A stretch of 64,000 nucleotides of DNA from CSP1-5 sp964558395 (GCA_964558395.1 CAZLDS010000005.1:1-64000), one strand, 5' to 3'. Shown: positions 31,603-41,039, counted from the stretch's first letter. Notes: generated by a model not told the origin, from the sequence alone. Made by a program: numbers and translations.

Positions 31603-32028
31603 TCACCCGCCTTCTTCTGACCGTAATCCTAGTTGAGCAAGGAGATCTTCGATATGGGGGCGCACGGACTCCAAACACCGCTTGTAGGCGTCAATATCCT
31701 GGCCGTACGGATCGTCAATATCCCATGCGATAAGTTTGATTCGTGGGACCCGACAGTTTTCATTCAAATATCGGTAAACCAGCGAATCCAACGCGACGAT
31801 GCAGTCATAATCGCGATGGGATAATTCCGTAACGTCTCTCGGGTTGTGTTCGGAAAGATCGATGCCTTCCTGCTGCAACACGCGCAGGGTTCCGTCCGCA
31901 GCACTGTCTCCAAAGGGAGCAATACCCGCACTTTCTACCTGCGCGTGTCCCTGAAGCATCTTCTGCGCGAGACCCGCAGCCATGGGGCTTCGGCAAATAT
32001 TCCCGACACAAACGAACAGCAGGCGCAT
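31603..32028 (-). CDS. Low-molecular-weight phosphotyrosine/arginine protein phosphatase
   Basis: This 141-residue protein has the LMW-PTP signature CVGNICRS at residues 7-14 (C-x5-R with C7 and R13) and the acid-loop DDPYGQD near residue 105. The length matches the family. It dephosphorylates phosphotyrosine or phosphoarginine, often in exopolysaccharide control. Arsenate-reductase function is possible, but the DPYG context favours a phosphatase. It starts one base after the stop of the lipoprotein gene upstream (32030-32563), so the two are probably co-transcribed. Confidence 0.88.
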   Translation of the reverse strand: MRLLFVCVGNICRSPMAAGLAQKMLQGHAQVESAGIAPFGDSAADGTLRVLQQEGIDLSEHNPRDVTELSHRDYDCIVALDSLVYRYLNENCRVPRIKLIAWDIDDPYGQDIDAYKRCLESVRPHIEDLLAQLGLRSEEGG

Positions 32029-32029
32029 T

Positions 32030-32563
32030 TTAGCTTTCGGGCTGTGGGGGTTGTGGTTGAATTCTGAACGAATCTAAGAATTTCTTCACATCCTTCGAGG
32101 AAGCCTTATCTTTAGGCATCAGAACCATCACCTGATAGAGTCTGCGGCCAACGAGAAAGATCCGAGCCGTAATAGTCACCTTTCCACCAACGCGTTCAAT
32201 GTGCACTTCGCGCCCCTGATGTTCGTTTATCGAAACAATCGATTCGCTCAAAAGTTTTCCCTTTGCGTGTGCCACCGCGCCGTCCCGGGCACCGTCCAAT
32301 ATCAGCTTCGGGGTTCTCTCTTCAAGCATCGTGTCCGGATAGTCGGAATAGGCCACCATGTACGCGACGTCGCCATGGTCGACAAGGAACATATGGGCAT
32401 CAATCGAACCAGAGGCAGTCTTCGCAGTCCGGTTATGCTCAGTCGGCGTACCGGGCAGCAGGACGGCAAATCCACCCTGGGTGGACTCGAACTCTGTCCA
32501 CGTGGGGGCCTGCTGGCATCCGAGGACGAGGAGGAACACACCAGCCAATAATTTCCTTCTCAT
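32030..32563 (-). CDS. Lipoprotein of unknown function
   Basis: This 177-residue protein has a lipoprotein signal (MRRKLLAGVFLLVLGC, cysteine 16). The mature part has FAVLLPGTPTEHNR and an EHQGREVHIERVGG-like turn, similar to small beta-rich periplasmic lipoproteins with a DUF-type fold. ATG 32563 has AAAGGGGG upstream. It ends one base before the start of the phosphatase gene, so the two may be co-expressed. Function unknown. Confidence 0.6.
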   Translation of the reverse strand: MRRKLLAGVFLLVLGCQQAPTWTEFESTQGGFAVLLPGTPTEHNRTAKTASGSIDAHMFLVDHGDVAYMVAYSDYPDTMLEERTPKLILDGARDGAVAHAKGKLLSESIVSINEHQGREVHIERVGGKVTITARIFLVGRRLYQVMVLMPKDKASSKDVKKFLDSFRIQPQPPQPES

Positions 32564-32616
32564 GCGGTTCCCCCTTTCCTGTGAGGAGAGTACCAAAGGC
32601 GCCATCCCAGTGCAAG

Positions 32617-33573
32617 CTACCGGCGCCGCCAGATGGCGGCGAGAAGGGGGCCAGTGATGTTGTGCCAGACGCTAAAAAGGGCACCGGGAATGGCTGCCAG
32701 AGAACCGAAATGGGCAATAGCGAGCGCAACGGCGAGCCCCGAGTTCTGCATGCCGACCTCGATAGAAACGGTCCGGCGCCGTGACTGCGGGATTTTTGCC
32801 TGCCATGCACCGAGGTACCCGAACAAAAGTCCCAATGCGTTGTGAATAATGACCGCAGCGAGAACAATACCCGCCGACCCAATACGGTCACGCTCGAGTG
32901 CGACGATGACTCCCACGATCCCCGCAATCACCGCCATGGAAAACAGCGGAAGTGCTCCCTCGAGAATCCAGGGACCGGGAGTCCAGAATCGACGAATCAC
33001 TGTGCCGACAATCACTGGTATCAACACGACCTGTGTCACGGTCCAAAAAAGCGGTACCGGGTCAATCGGCAACCATGTGGAGGCCAGCAACCACACCCAG
33101 AGTGGGGTCATCAGAGGGCTCAACAGGGTCGAGGCGGTGGTCATCCCGACGGAAAGCGCCACGTCGCCCCGCGCCAGAAAAGCAACAACATTGGAAGCGG
33201 TGCCGCCGGGACACGCACCCACCAGGATGACGCCCAAAGCAAGCAATCGGGGCAATCCAAAGGCGATCGCGACGAGCCACGCACCGATGGGCATGACCGT
33301 ATACTGCAACAAAACACCAAGAATCAGCGGTTTGCCCGCGGTACGCAGACTGTTCAGGTCTTCGCTTGTCAGGGTGAGTCCCATCCCCAGCATGATTGCC
33401 GCGAGGGCCTCGGGGATCCAGGTTTTCCCAGGCGCGGCCGTCTCAGGCGCCACGTATCCCCACAAGGCGCCCAGGAGGACCCAAAGGAGGAAGGCATCCT
33501 GAACGAGCTTCAACCAGGATGGCAGGGTTTCATTCGTGATTTTGCCGTCGAACTTCTCAGTTTCGGTGGTCAA
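32617..33573 (-). CDS. Bile acid:sodium symporter family (BASS) transporter
   Basis: This 318-residue inner-membrane protein has about nine or ten helices and the BASS signatures GVILVGACPGGTASNVVAFLA (here given as landmarks ACPGGTASN) and the second inverted-repeat element IEVGMQNSGLAVALA. In bacteria these sodium symporters carry small organic acids, including pantoate or oxoacids; bile acids are not implied. No neighbour indicates the substrate. It stands between the lipoprotein and the MGMT gene. Confidence 0.88.
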   Translation of the reverse strand: MTTETEKFDGKITNETLPSWLKLVQDAFLLWVLLGALWGYVAPETAAPGKTWIPEALAAIMLGMGLTLTSEDLNSLRTAGKPLILGVLLQYTVMPIGAWLVAIAFGLPRLLALGVILVGACPGGTASNVVAFLARGDVALSVGMTTASTLLSPLMTPLWVWLLASTWLPIDPVPLFWTVTQVVLIPVIVGTVIRRFWTPGPWILEGALPLFSMAVIAGIVGVIVALERDRIGSAGIVLAAVIIHNALGLLFGYLGAWQAKIPQSRRRTVSIEVGMQNSGLAVALAIAHFGSLAAIPGALFSVWHNITGPLLAAIWRRR

Positions 33574-33653
33574 ACGCAGGGCTCCTCCCCACAGGGGTAC
33601 ATCATACTGTCAGCGCTCGATTCCGAAGACGAGTGGAAAGAGTGTATATGGCT

Positions 33654-33989
33654 TCACAAACGATGGAGGTGTTTGTGTAGGTTCAGGCGTCCGTTCTTGA
33701 CGATAATACCTTCCGCCTCGAGCATCTGTTGTTTCTTGCGTAAGCCTGATGCAAAGCCGGTGAGGTCGCCGGTGCTGCCGACGACACGGTGGCAGGGGAC
33801 GGTTGGCGCATAGGGATTCTTGTGTAAGGCGTGGCCCACCGCCCGGTAGGCGCGGGTGCCCAATTTGTGGGCGATTTCGCCGTAGGTGGTGACCTTCCCG
33901 GGCGGCACGCGGGCACAGAGGGCCCAGACCCTTTCGTTAAACGTCATTTTCGCATGCAGACGTCCCGTGGCGATCAAACGCTTATTCAT
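33654..33989 (-). CDS. Single-domain methylated-DNA--protein-cysteine methyltransferase (MGMT)
   Basis: This 111-residue protein is the C-terminal active-site domain of MGMT with the nucleophile intact, PCHRV with C66, and the DNA-binding helix segment GEIAHKLGTRAYRAVGHAL. It lacks the Ada-type N-terminal domain. The cysteine distinguishes it from alkyltransferase-like (ATL) proteins. The start at 33989 has AGGGGGG upstream; a longer frame to 34214 is not supported. The ~430-base gap to the next gene holds nothing I can support. Confidence 0.85.
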   Translation of the reverse strand: MNKRLIATGRLHAKMTFNERVWALCARVPPGKVTTYGEIAHKLGTRAYRAVGHALHKNPYAPTVPCHRVVGSTGDLTGFASGLRKKQQMLEAEGIIVKNGRLNLHKHLHRL

Positions 33990-34416
33990 GAATGCACCCC
34001 CCTGTGTGAGAAGATCCTGGTTTTGAGCATGACCAGTTGAGATTATCAAGGGCACTCGCGCATTGCAAGTGCCACCCGGTACCGACTTCTGAGACCTCAC
34101 GTCTTTCGATCCGGGACATCTTTGGACCTTGTAATCGACGGGTATGAAAAATGACCACCTTAGGCCCGATTTGAGACGAAATGCCAGAACACTCGGAACA
34201 CTCTCCCTTCCCATGAGATGATCGCCGGCAACGTGGAGGCATTGACGTTTATGTATTTACCGGCAATCAATCCAACCAGGGTACGCCTCTAGGTAGATCT
34301 GCGGGAATTTAATGCTGGCCCCGATGTGGCTCGCGGTCGTATCGGAGATGGAGTTGCGGAATCTCTGAGCCCGGGAATTGGAGAAGAGGAGCCATGCATG
34401 TATCGAGCAGTGCCCT
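33990..34416. other. Gap between MGMT and the PilX-like pseudogene
   Basis: About 430 bases with no supported gene. Frames on both strands are short and poor. I see no RNA-like hairpin of note. Confidence 0.4.
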
Positions 34417-35172
34417 GTGAAACTGCTTCTGGGGGAACGGGGATCGGCGCTGGTGATCGCCCTGCTCTCGACGATCATCCTCACTGTTCTGGGGATTACC
34501 TTTGTGACGATTTCCGGAACCGGTATCTCTCCCTCGGCGCCAGTACCAATATCTCCTTCGCCGGTCACGCCTTCACTATCGATGGAAACAAGTGGATTCC
34601 TCCGTCGGACAACGGCACGGCGCCTGAAGCTTTGAACAACGCTTCCTGTGGATCGATTCCCGTCCCCAAGTTCGGGGTCGCAGTACCCGATGCTACCCAG
34701 CAGCTGAGCGTCAAGAACAATCTGACCGCCCAGCAACAGGACAGTGTCACGGGGGCAGTGCCGAATCCCCTTGGGCCCCGGCCGGTCCCATCCCCAACGA
34801 GCTACATCATGCCCATGGGGACGGCCACCCACCCCCTTGGAACATCTATTAGCAGCGGGACGCTCGGGACACAGGCAAACCCCGAGATCGTCGTTGTCGA
34901 CGGAACGGGTATACCGGCAACACCCCGGCCCTCACCTTGAGCGCCACGTCGGCGGCCGGCATCCCCATCGTGAAAAACGGGAGCCTCTGCATTACCGGAA
35001 ACTCCCGGCGGGTGGGACTTGTCATTGTCATTGGGAACAACGTGGAGATCGACATGCGGGGGGCTGGCGACAAGTCGATCTACGGGTCCTTCTTGCCTGC
35101 GGAGAATCTCAATGTCACGACCAACCAAGCCGAAGGCCAGGGCAACGTGAAGGTGTACTGGACTGCGCGCCG
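34417..35172 (+). pseudogene. PilX-like type IV pilus-associated protein, degraded
   Basis: The remnant starts with a prepilin-like/PilX_N helix (GERGSALVIALLSTIILTVL, then GITFVTISGT), then shifts frame to a segment AGHAFTIDGNKWIPPSDNGT, ...QQLSVKNNLTAQQQDSV, and shifts again to IPIVKNGSLCITGNSRR, VGLVIVIGNNVEIDMRG. At least two frameshifts (near 34530 and 34930) and the missing C-terminus show decay. In complete homologues these pieces form one minor-pilin-like protein. It abuts the end of grdB. Confidence 0.65.
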
Positions 35173-35205
35173 AAGCTCTCTCTCATCGCAGGCCGGTCGT
35201 TGGTC

Positions 35206-36516
35206 TCACGCCGCAAAGATTTTTTGTCCCTCCAGCTGCACACACAGGGCCCCGAGGGCCTTTTCGACCAATGCCCGCCTCAACTGCCTCTCTTTCACAG
35301 GAGACAAGCTAGGATCGCCGAGTGGATAGGGGATCCCGTTGGCCGGGACGACACGGTTCGCCCCGACCGTGGTTGCAATAGACGTAATCGTACACAGTTG
35401 CGCGGTCGGAATCCCGGTCCGCTCCAACTCCCGTGTCAGCGCTGCCCCGCAGCGCGTCCCCGTCCCTCAGGTGGAGACCAAGAGGACGGCACCTACGTCG
35501 GCCTCCGTGAGCTCTTTCGCGATTGCCTCCCCCATCTGTGTCGCGCTCGCTAGACTCGTGGCGAAGCCGGTCGTTGTGTAGAAGTAGTCGTAGAGCTTTC
35601 CGACGCGCTTCTGCTTCTCGAGCTCCCGGAGCACGTCGACCGGACACATCCGGTTCGGGTTCTGAGTACCAAATGCTTTTTCGAAGCCGCCGCTTACGGG
35701 AGCAAAATCTCCCTGCACGAGGGCATCCTGCCCCGCAATCGGATACTTGGCATAGCGGGTGGCCCGGGCGGACTCGATCCCATCCGGGTTGCCCGGCGGC
35801 ACCAGTCCCCCTTCGACGACGATGGCGATGAGGGCCTTCGAGAGTTCTTGCACCGGCGGGGCCGGAGGGACCTTCTCGAACTTGGGCAGGTGCATCTCGG
35901 ACCGGTACGGCTCCCCCTTGATCTTCTTGAGAAGGAGATCCACTGCCCGCTCTGAAGCGAGCTGTTCGACGAGGCGATTCTTTTTCAGGCCCCTTGGAAT
36001 GAGCCCCTCCTCCTCCGGAGTCCCCAGCGGCTCTCCAGCATGAAGCTTCAGGGCCAACTGTATCATCGTTGCCATCGCCTCGGGCATCCCCTGTGCGCTG
36101 GCCGCCGTCTTGACGAGATACACGGCCCGCCGGAAGAGCTCCACCCCGGGATTCTCCTCGTACATGCCGGTAACGGCGGGGATCGCTAGTTGCTCCCGCA
36201 CGATGTGGCAGACCTTGCCGCAGGCTGGGCCGTACCGACCCGCGTTAAATGCCGGCCCGGCGATGAGGAGGTCGGGCCGGTACGGCTCAATGAGGCGAAG
36301 GACCTCTTGGGCGGCTTTTTCCATATCTCCAGCAAAGTAGTTATCGCCACAGATCACCGTGCCTACCACCTGTCCTCGGCCACCCAAGGCCGCTTGCAGT
36401 ACCGTCCCGGGCCCGATGGGGCCTTCTCTGGCCTGGGGTGCAACATGGGCCATCTCCTCGCCACCGATTCCCCCAAAGAATTGATTCAAAAAATGAACGA
36501 CCCGTAGTTTTTCCAT
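35206..36516 (-). CDS. grdB: Glycine/sarcosine/betaine reductase selenoprotein B alpha subunit (in-frame UGA)
   Basis: The ~436-residue product is read through a TGA at 35467-35469 (codon 350). Before it: VVHFLNQFFGGIGGEE at the start and GAVLLVST just before the TGA; after it: GTGTRCGAALTRELERTGIP, then TVGANRVVPANGIPYPLGDP. The Sec-GTxTRCG context is the known active site of GrdB/GrdF/GrdH. A GC hairpin (GCGCTGC-GGGG-CAGCGC) lies ~12 bases after the TGA, as expected for a bacterial SECIS. It binds the amine substrate with GrdE in the cytoplasm. Which amine (glycine, sarcosine or betaine) is unclear. It starts 10 bases after grdE. Confidence 0.88.
35467..35469 (-). other. Selenocysteine codon of grdB
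   Basis: The TGA is in frame between the two halves of GrdB and sits exactly at the family's Sec position. The frame continues with a conserved sequence to a TGA/TAA stop at 35206. A hairpin with a G-rich loop immediately downstream is a SECIS candidate. Confidence 0.85.
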
Positions 36517-36526
36517 CCTGCACCTC

Positions 36527-37801
36527 TTATATTTCCACGGTGGTTAACCTCGTGAAGCCAACCTGGCTGGTGGCGGAGGGAATCATCATCACCGGGACCG
36601 TCAAAGCCGCCTGGGGGGGATCATTTATCCCTGCCAAGGCCTTCCCCCCTATGACCCGGTCCACCGTAGGAAGCGCCATCGCCTCGTTACTGTTCCCGGT
36701 GCTGACGAAGGCATCCGCGCGATCCGAGGAGGCATCGGAAAGGGGTGGCGCCGTCCCATCCGGGCCAGCTGGCTCATCCACGACAAGGATTGTCTTGACT
36801 CCCGCCTCTTCACACCGCTGGCAGTTGAGCATGAGATCCGTATCGGCATGCCCTCCCCCTTCCTTCGTGATGATGACGCCATCCGCCCCCAGGATATCTT
36901 TGGCCAACTTCGCGGCCATGACGGCCGATCGCTCCTTCTCATGGAGCGTCGGATGTTCATTCGCCACGATCACGCCCACAAAGCAGACGTCTCGTCCGTG
37001 CCGGCGATAGAGTGTTTGGACAACGGGGTTGTTCTGGTGGGTATAGGTGACGTTCTTGAAGCAGGGGGGCATTTCGTAGTTGCCGCTCACGATGCCCCCG
37101 TCCATCAGTTCGTTCGGATGCAGCAGCGTCGGCAGCAGCTTCCGGGCGTTATCCCCGTAGACAAATGGCTCGCAGAGGTCGGCCTGCGATTGGAGCTGGT
37201 AGATATAGGCGATGCGCGGCAGGCTTTTCACCTCGTCATCCAACTCGGGGAGCGGGACGAGGTCATAGACTTCGCGTTGATCAGGCTCAAGGTCCTTGCT
37301 CGCCTCGGCCAGATAGGTTGCTGCCTTCAGCCCCGCCATTTTGATGGCATGCGCACACTCGACCCGTTCCAGCCCCTCGGCAAACTGCGGGATAAGGACA
37401 AGGTTGCAGGTCCGGGCGTAAGGAACCAACTCTGCCGCAGGACCACTCATATCAAGCAGTGCTTCCGGGACCGCTGGGATCTGGCCGGTCTCCACAACCG
37501 TGACCCCTCTGAGCACATGAGTCCGCCCCTCCCCCACACGCCCGCGTTTGCCGACCATCCCGGGGAAGATCTCTCCAGATCCGTCAACCTTCACCCGTGG
37601 TTCAATGACATCGAGGACATGGATGATGCGTTCCTTTTGATTGGGACGGGCGATTTCCAGCTCCAGACTCTGGAGACGGCGGTCGCCGAGCAGGAGTGTG
37701 AGAAGCTCCTCCTTGTTCACACAAAGGACGTGATCGCTGATGCAGGTCGTCTTCCCAAACTGGATATCCCTGATGAGACATACACCTAATTCCAGCTTCA
37801 C
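36527..37801 (-). CDS. grdE: Glycine/sarcosine/betaine reductase proprotein, pyruvoyl subunit (GrdE-type)
   Basis: This 424-residue protein matches GrdE/GrdG/GrdI, the proprotein cleaved at a cysteine to give a pyruvoyl-bearing subunit that forms a Schiff base with the substrate. The expected cleavage region is present: DGGIVSGNYEMPPC247FKN, followed by TYTHQNNPVVQTLY. The C-terminal half has FVGVIVANEHPTLHEKERSA and ITKEGGGHADTDLM. It lies between grdA and grdB with 27- and 10-base gaps, so the subunits are co-transcribed. Substrate specificity cannot be read from the sequence. Confidence 0.88.
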   Translation of the reverse strand: MKLELGVCLIRDIQFGKTTCISDHVLCVNKEELLTLLLGDRRLQSLELEIARPNQKERIIHVLDVIEPRVKVDGSGEIFPGMVGKRGRVGEGRTHVLRGVTVVETGQIPAVPEALLDMSGPAAELVPYARTCNLVLIPQFAEGLERVECAHAIKMAGLKAATYLAEASKDLEPDQREVYDLVPLPELDDEVKSLPRIAYIYQLQSQADLCEPFVYGDNARKLLPTLLHPNELMDGGIVSGNYEMPPCFKNVTYTHQNNPVVQTLYRRHGRDVCFVGVIVANEHPTLHEKERSAVMAAKLAKDILGADGVIITKEGGGHADTDLMLNCQRCEEAGVKTILVVDEPAGPDGTAPPLSDASSDRADAFVSTGNSNEAMALPTVDRVIGGKALAGINDPPQAALTVPVMMIPSATSQVGFTRLTTVEI

Positions 37802-37828
37802 CGCTTCGACCTCCTTGTACTTTCTCCC

Positions 37829-38293
37829 TCAGGAACCTCCCATCTCACGGATCTTCCTGAGGGGCTCGATAAGTCTGGGGACGTCAACCACGAGCTCCAT
37901 CATGCCTACCTGTTCCCGATAGACCTCAGGATCAACCTGCGCCTTCAGTTCAGGTTCAAGGATGTGGTACACCGGGAGTCCCAACTGGACCCCTCCGAGG
38001 ACACCGGCATAGCTTGGATCACCCAGCGTCACTGTCTCCGCGAGGAGCCTGACGCTTTCTGCGTCAGTAGCTCCCAGGACGACCACCACGTCGCGCACGT
38101 TGTGTCGCTCCGCTAGCTCCTTCACGCGCGCCTGGTTCTCCAAGTCCATGGCCCCGGCCGCTGTTCACACGAAGCATTCGGTGGCGGCGTAGATGATCTC
38201 CGCTCCAGTACTCTTCAGGCACTCACCAATGGCCGGAGCAGGAATGCCATCGCGCTCTCCAATGATGATCACCTTCTTGCCGGTCACGGCCAT
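37829..38293 (-). CDS. grdA: Glycine reductase selenoprotein A (in-frame UGA)
   Basis: Translation from ATG 38293 (AAAGGAGGG upstream) gives MAVTGKKVIIIGERDGIP and the motif ATECFV-Sec-TAAGAMDLENQ with TGA at codon 43 (38165-38167), the known GrdA active site. The remaining sequence (LAETVTLGDPSYAGVLGG, LGLPVYHILEPELKAQV, EQVGMMELVVDV) matches to the end; total 154 residues. GrdA carries the carboxymethyl-selenoether to GrdC/GrdD. Standard calling would report only the part after the UGA, from 38149. Confidence 0.93.
38165..38167 (-). other. Selenocysteine codon of grdA
   Basis: TGA inside the conserved CFV-x-TAAGAMDLENQ of GrdA. The frame is unbroken and conserved on both sides. A GGCC-GG-GGCC mini-hairpin lies just after it. 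Confidence 0.9.
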
Positions 38294-38318
38294 AGTCCTG
38301 CCCTCCTTTCCTTACCCA

Positions 38319-39782
38319 TCATCCCGGATTCGGCTCGAGGAGGAAAGAGACTCCATCGGGCAACTCCGTCATCCTCCCCAGAAAGAGGCTTCCTTTGGCG
38401 AGGAGCATCGTACACCGCAGCTTTCCGGCTCGCAGCCCGTCCCGAGCCTGCCCGAGGAAGCAAATGGCCGACGCAATGTGACCCTGCGTGGGGGCATAGC
38501 CAGGCATCCCATGACGCCGGACGAAAAGTTCTATCTCCTCCGGGCCAATCTCTCCCCGGAGCGTAGCCAGCGCCCCAATCATCCGGTAATTGGTGTGGGG
38601 AACATTGCCGCCTCCGGCCGGGACGGTAATCTCAGGGTTATGCATCTCCGTTGCATATTTGGTGACATCGGTCAACCGCCGTCCAAGCTTCTCCAAGGGC
38701 TTCAGAACCAGCGCCTCAGTGAGGGCTTGCTGGGAAGCACCAGTGCCGATGTCGTGTTTGCCGACAGCATCGGTCCTGAGAATGGGGCTCCGACCGTCAT
38801 CGATTCCCACGACGAAGGCGACTCCCCCCAGCACGTCTTCCAAGAGTGGCATCTGGTTCTTGAGATGGCCCTTGCATTTCATCCCCAATTTGGCGAGAGA
38901 GCCTCCCCCCACGACGGCCACGTTCGTAAAGACCCCCGCCTGGACAAGAGCTGCTGCGACGATCGCCGCGTGCATGGGGGAGGCACAGAAAGCCTTCACA
39001 TCGGCGCCCGACGCTTTCTTGAGGCCGGCCATCTCTCCGATAGCCTTGCCCAGGCTTCCCCCACCCCGCTGGTAGCGGTCTCCTACGGCCTCCTCTGAGC
39101 CTCCGATAATGTAGTCAATCTCCAGTGGAGAAAGGCCTCCTTCCCCGGCGAGCTGTCGAAGCAGGTGACGAAGGGCCAAGATCCCTGTCGCCTTGCACGC
39201 CAAATTTTCCAAGAGAATTGCAGCGGTCAGGGCCTCATCCTCATCGTGGTCCCTCAGCACACACCCAACAATCTTCTCTCCGCTGAGAAGGGGAATGGCT
39301 TCATCCCGTCCAACTTTCGCTTGAATCTCACGGAGAGGAACCCCTCCCGTTAGCCGACTCAAATCCTCCGGAGGTGAAAGGGGATGGGTCTGGAGTTTCT
39401 CTCGTGTGACCTCCGTAAACCCTGTGTCAAGTTGCACCAGGTTGAATTGATCGGCCACTTTCAGCAGGCCGTAGAACTCCTCCTCCGGCATGATCTCCCC
39501 ATAGGGACCGGTATGGGCCGCCTGCTGAAGCACATGTGTGTACCAAGGGTGCTGGAAGCTCCAGAGGTCGTCCGGGAGAAGATTACCGATAAAGACCTGG
39601 TGTGGGGCGTATCCGACCGCCTCCTCGTAGCTTCTCATGTGTCGCCTCAGTTCCCCGAGCAGATTTGCGTCTCGCCGGATTTCTCGGAGGGGTTTCGATC
39701 CAAAAGGGACCAGGTCAGGAACGTGGGCCAGGATGCAGGCAACCCCTTTAATAACAGGAAACCCCACTGACCCCTCCTCCAT
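38319..39782 (-). CDS. grdC: Glycine reductase complex component C, beta subunit (GrdC)
   Basis: This 487-residue protein belongs to the GrdC family, related to beta-ketoacyl-ACP synthase III/thiolase folds (VIKGVACILAHVPDLVPFG, FCASPMHAAIVAAALVQAG, VAFVVGIDDGRSPI). In the known pathway GrdC with GrdD converts the Se-carboxymethyl group of GrdA to acetyl phosphate. It is the first gene of the cluster grdC-grdA-grdE-grdB on this strand. No grdD, thioredoxin or thioredoxin reductase gene follows, which is unusual. The start at ATG 39782 fits the family's N-terminus. Confidence 0.88.
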   Translation of the reverse strand: MEEGSVGFPVIKGVACILAHVPDLVPFGSKPLREIRRDANLLGELRRHMRSYEEAVGYAPHQVFIGNLLPDDLWSFQHPWYTHVLQQAAHTGPYGEIMPEEEFYGLLKVADQFNLVQLDTGFTEVTREKLQTHPLSPPEDLSRLTGGVPLREIQAKVGRDEAIPLLSGEKIVGCVLRDHDEDEALTAAILLENLACKATGILALRHLLRQLAGEGGLSPLEIDYIIGGSEEAVGDRYQRGGGSLGKAIGEMAGLKKASGADVKAFCASPMHAAIVAAALVQAGVFTNVAVVGGGSLAKLGMKCKGHLKNQMPLLEDVLGGVAFVVGIDDGRSPILRTDAVGKHDIGTGASQQALTEALVLKPLEKLGRRLTDVTKYATEMHNPEITVPAGGGNVPHTNYRMIGALATLRGEIGPEEIELFVRRHGMPGYAPTQGHIASAICFLGQARDGLRAGKLRCTMLLAKGSLFLGRMTELPDGVSFLLEPNPG

Positions 39783-40000
39783 GGCACGTGAAGCGAACAG
39801 GCAGGTTTAACAGCGAACGCCCGGGGGCAGAGGCCCGCCAGGCGCCTTCACTATACAATCCTTTGAAAATAAAGAGATTGGGGGCATTCTTCTATCCCTC
39901 TGCTGGTCGGCTCCAAGCTATTCGGCGACTGGGCAGGCTGTCAAGGGTCCGTCAGAAATGTGTAAAGAGAACGTTGGCACGTCTCGGCACACGGGCTGCC
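39783..40000. other. Intergenic region between grdC and waaC
   Basis: About 220 bases containing an AT-rich block (39850-39900) on the upstream side of grdC, where its promoter should lie. I cannot define -10/-35 boxes convincingly. Both flanking genes are on the - strand. Confidence 0.4.
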
Positions 40001-41005
40001 TCAACGCATCCATTCCTTGGCCGCATCGAGAACTGTATCGACGGTGATGTCCTCAATCCGCTCAGTCGGGCTCCGGACGACTCGGGCATGCGCGCCGTAG
40101 GGCCCGTTCACCTCGGGACGCGTCGGCCCGTAGAGGCCTATCGTCGGAATGCCTAAGGCCGCAGCGAGATGGAGCGGGCCGGTATCATTGCCAACCACGA
40201 GGTGGGTTCGTCTGAGGAACGCAGCCAGCTCAGGGACGGAGGTCGTCGAAATGGCGATCGCCCGACCGTCAAGACCTTGAGTAAGAACCTGCAACAACCC
40301 TTCTTCTCCGGGACCCACGAGGAGGAGTATTCTCGCGTTCGGGCCGTCCGCCAAGCGCTCGGCCAACTGGCGAAAAGAAGCCGGTGGCCACTGCTTCGGG
40401 AGCCGGCGGGTCGCAGGGATCAGAGCCACGATTCGATCCTGCGGTGTGACCCCCTGCCTCTGGAGCAGTGCTGTTGCCTTTGCTTCGGCCTCTGGAACGA
40501 CGGGGAGAGGAAAGCCGATCTCTCGGACCGGGATCCCGAGCGGCTCTAGGAGGCTCAAATGCTGCTCGACCAGATGAACCGCCCCTGGGGGCGGGGTCAC
40601 CCGATGGGTTGTGAATAGGGAGGAAAGCGGCTCTCGTGCGGCGCGCCATCGAAAGCCAATGCGGACCGGGGCATGCGTCAGCACGGTAAAGATGGAGCTC
40701 TTCAAGAGCCCTTGGGCATCGATGGCCACATCGAGCCGGAGGGCGCGCAGTCGACCGCTCAGCTCTTTCAGCTCGCGAAACACCTTGATTGCTCCGGCGG
40801 GTGTCCGAAGCTCGCGCCGCCAGAAACGCGTTGGGCCTACCACGACTTCATCGACAACCGGATTGTTCAGGAGCAGGCCTCGCTCCCGTTCTTCGACAAT
40901 CCAGACGATATAGTTCTTCGGATTGTGAACCCGGATCGCGTGGGCAAGAGATAGCGTATGGACTAAATCGCCGAGGGAGGTTAGTCGGACGATCGCAATC
41001 CGCAT
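40001..41005 (-). CDS. waaC: Heptosyltransferase (WaaC/GT9 family)
   Basis: This 334-residue GT9 protein has RIAIVRLTSLGDLVHTL at the start, LDVAIDAQGLLKS near residue 95, and the C-terminal VVGNDTGPLHLAAALGIPTI-type nucleotide-sugar site (landmark NDTGPLHLAAALG). It adds heptose to the LPS inner core (Kdo) in the cytoplasm. Of the two GT9 genes in this locus, its short N-terminus and SLGDLVHT favour heptosyltransferase I; WaaF is at 43311. It is the last gene on this strand in the locus and is separated from the rest by the oxygenase and MEMO genes. Confidence 0.85.
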   Translation of the reverse strand: MRIAIVRLTSLGDLVHTLSLAHAIRVHNPKNYIVWIVEERERGLLLNNPVVDEVVVGPTRFWRRELRTPAGAIKVFRELKELSGRLRALRLDVAIDAQGLLKSSIFTVLTHAPVRIGFRWRAAREPLSSLFTTHRVTPPPGAVHLVEQHLSLLEPLGIPVREIGFPLPVVPEAEAKATALLQRQGVTPQDRIVALIPATRRLPKQWPPASFRQLAERLADGPNARILLLVGPGEEGLLQVLTQGLDGRAIAISTTSVPELAAFLRRTHLVVGNDTGPLHLAAALGIPTIGLYGPTRPEVNGPYGAHARVVRSPTERIEDITVDTVLDAAKEWMR

Positions 41006-41039
41006 CAGTGCTCCTCAGTGTGTCGCATGAAGCGGCTCC

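Noticed and set aside
33982..34242. 86-codon - strand frame upstream of MGMT
   Set aside because: It overlaps the MGMT ribosome site and has cysteine/serine-rich random composition with no motif.
35467..35469. grdB as a pseudogene broken by a stop
   Set aside because: The TGA is exactly at the family's selenocysteine position, the sequence after it is conserved to the normal C-terminus, and grdA in the same cluster has its own Sec codon.
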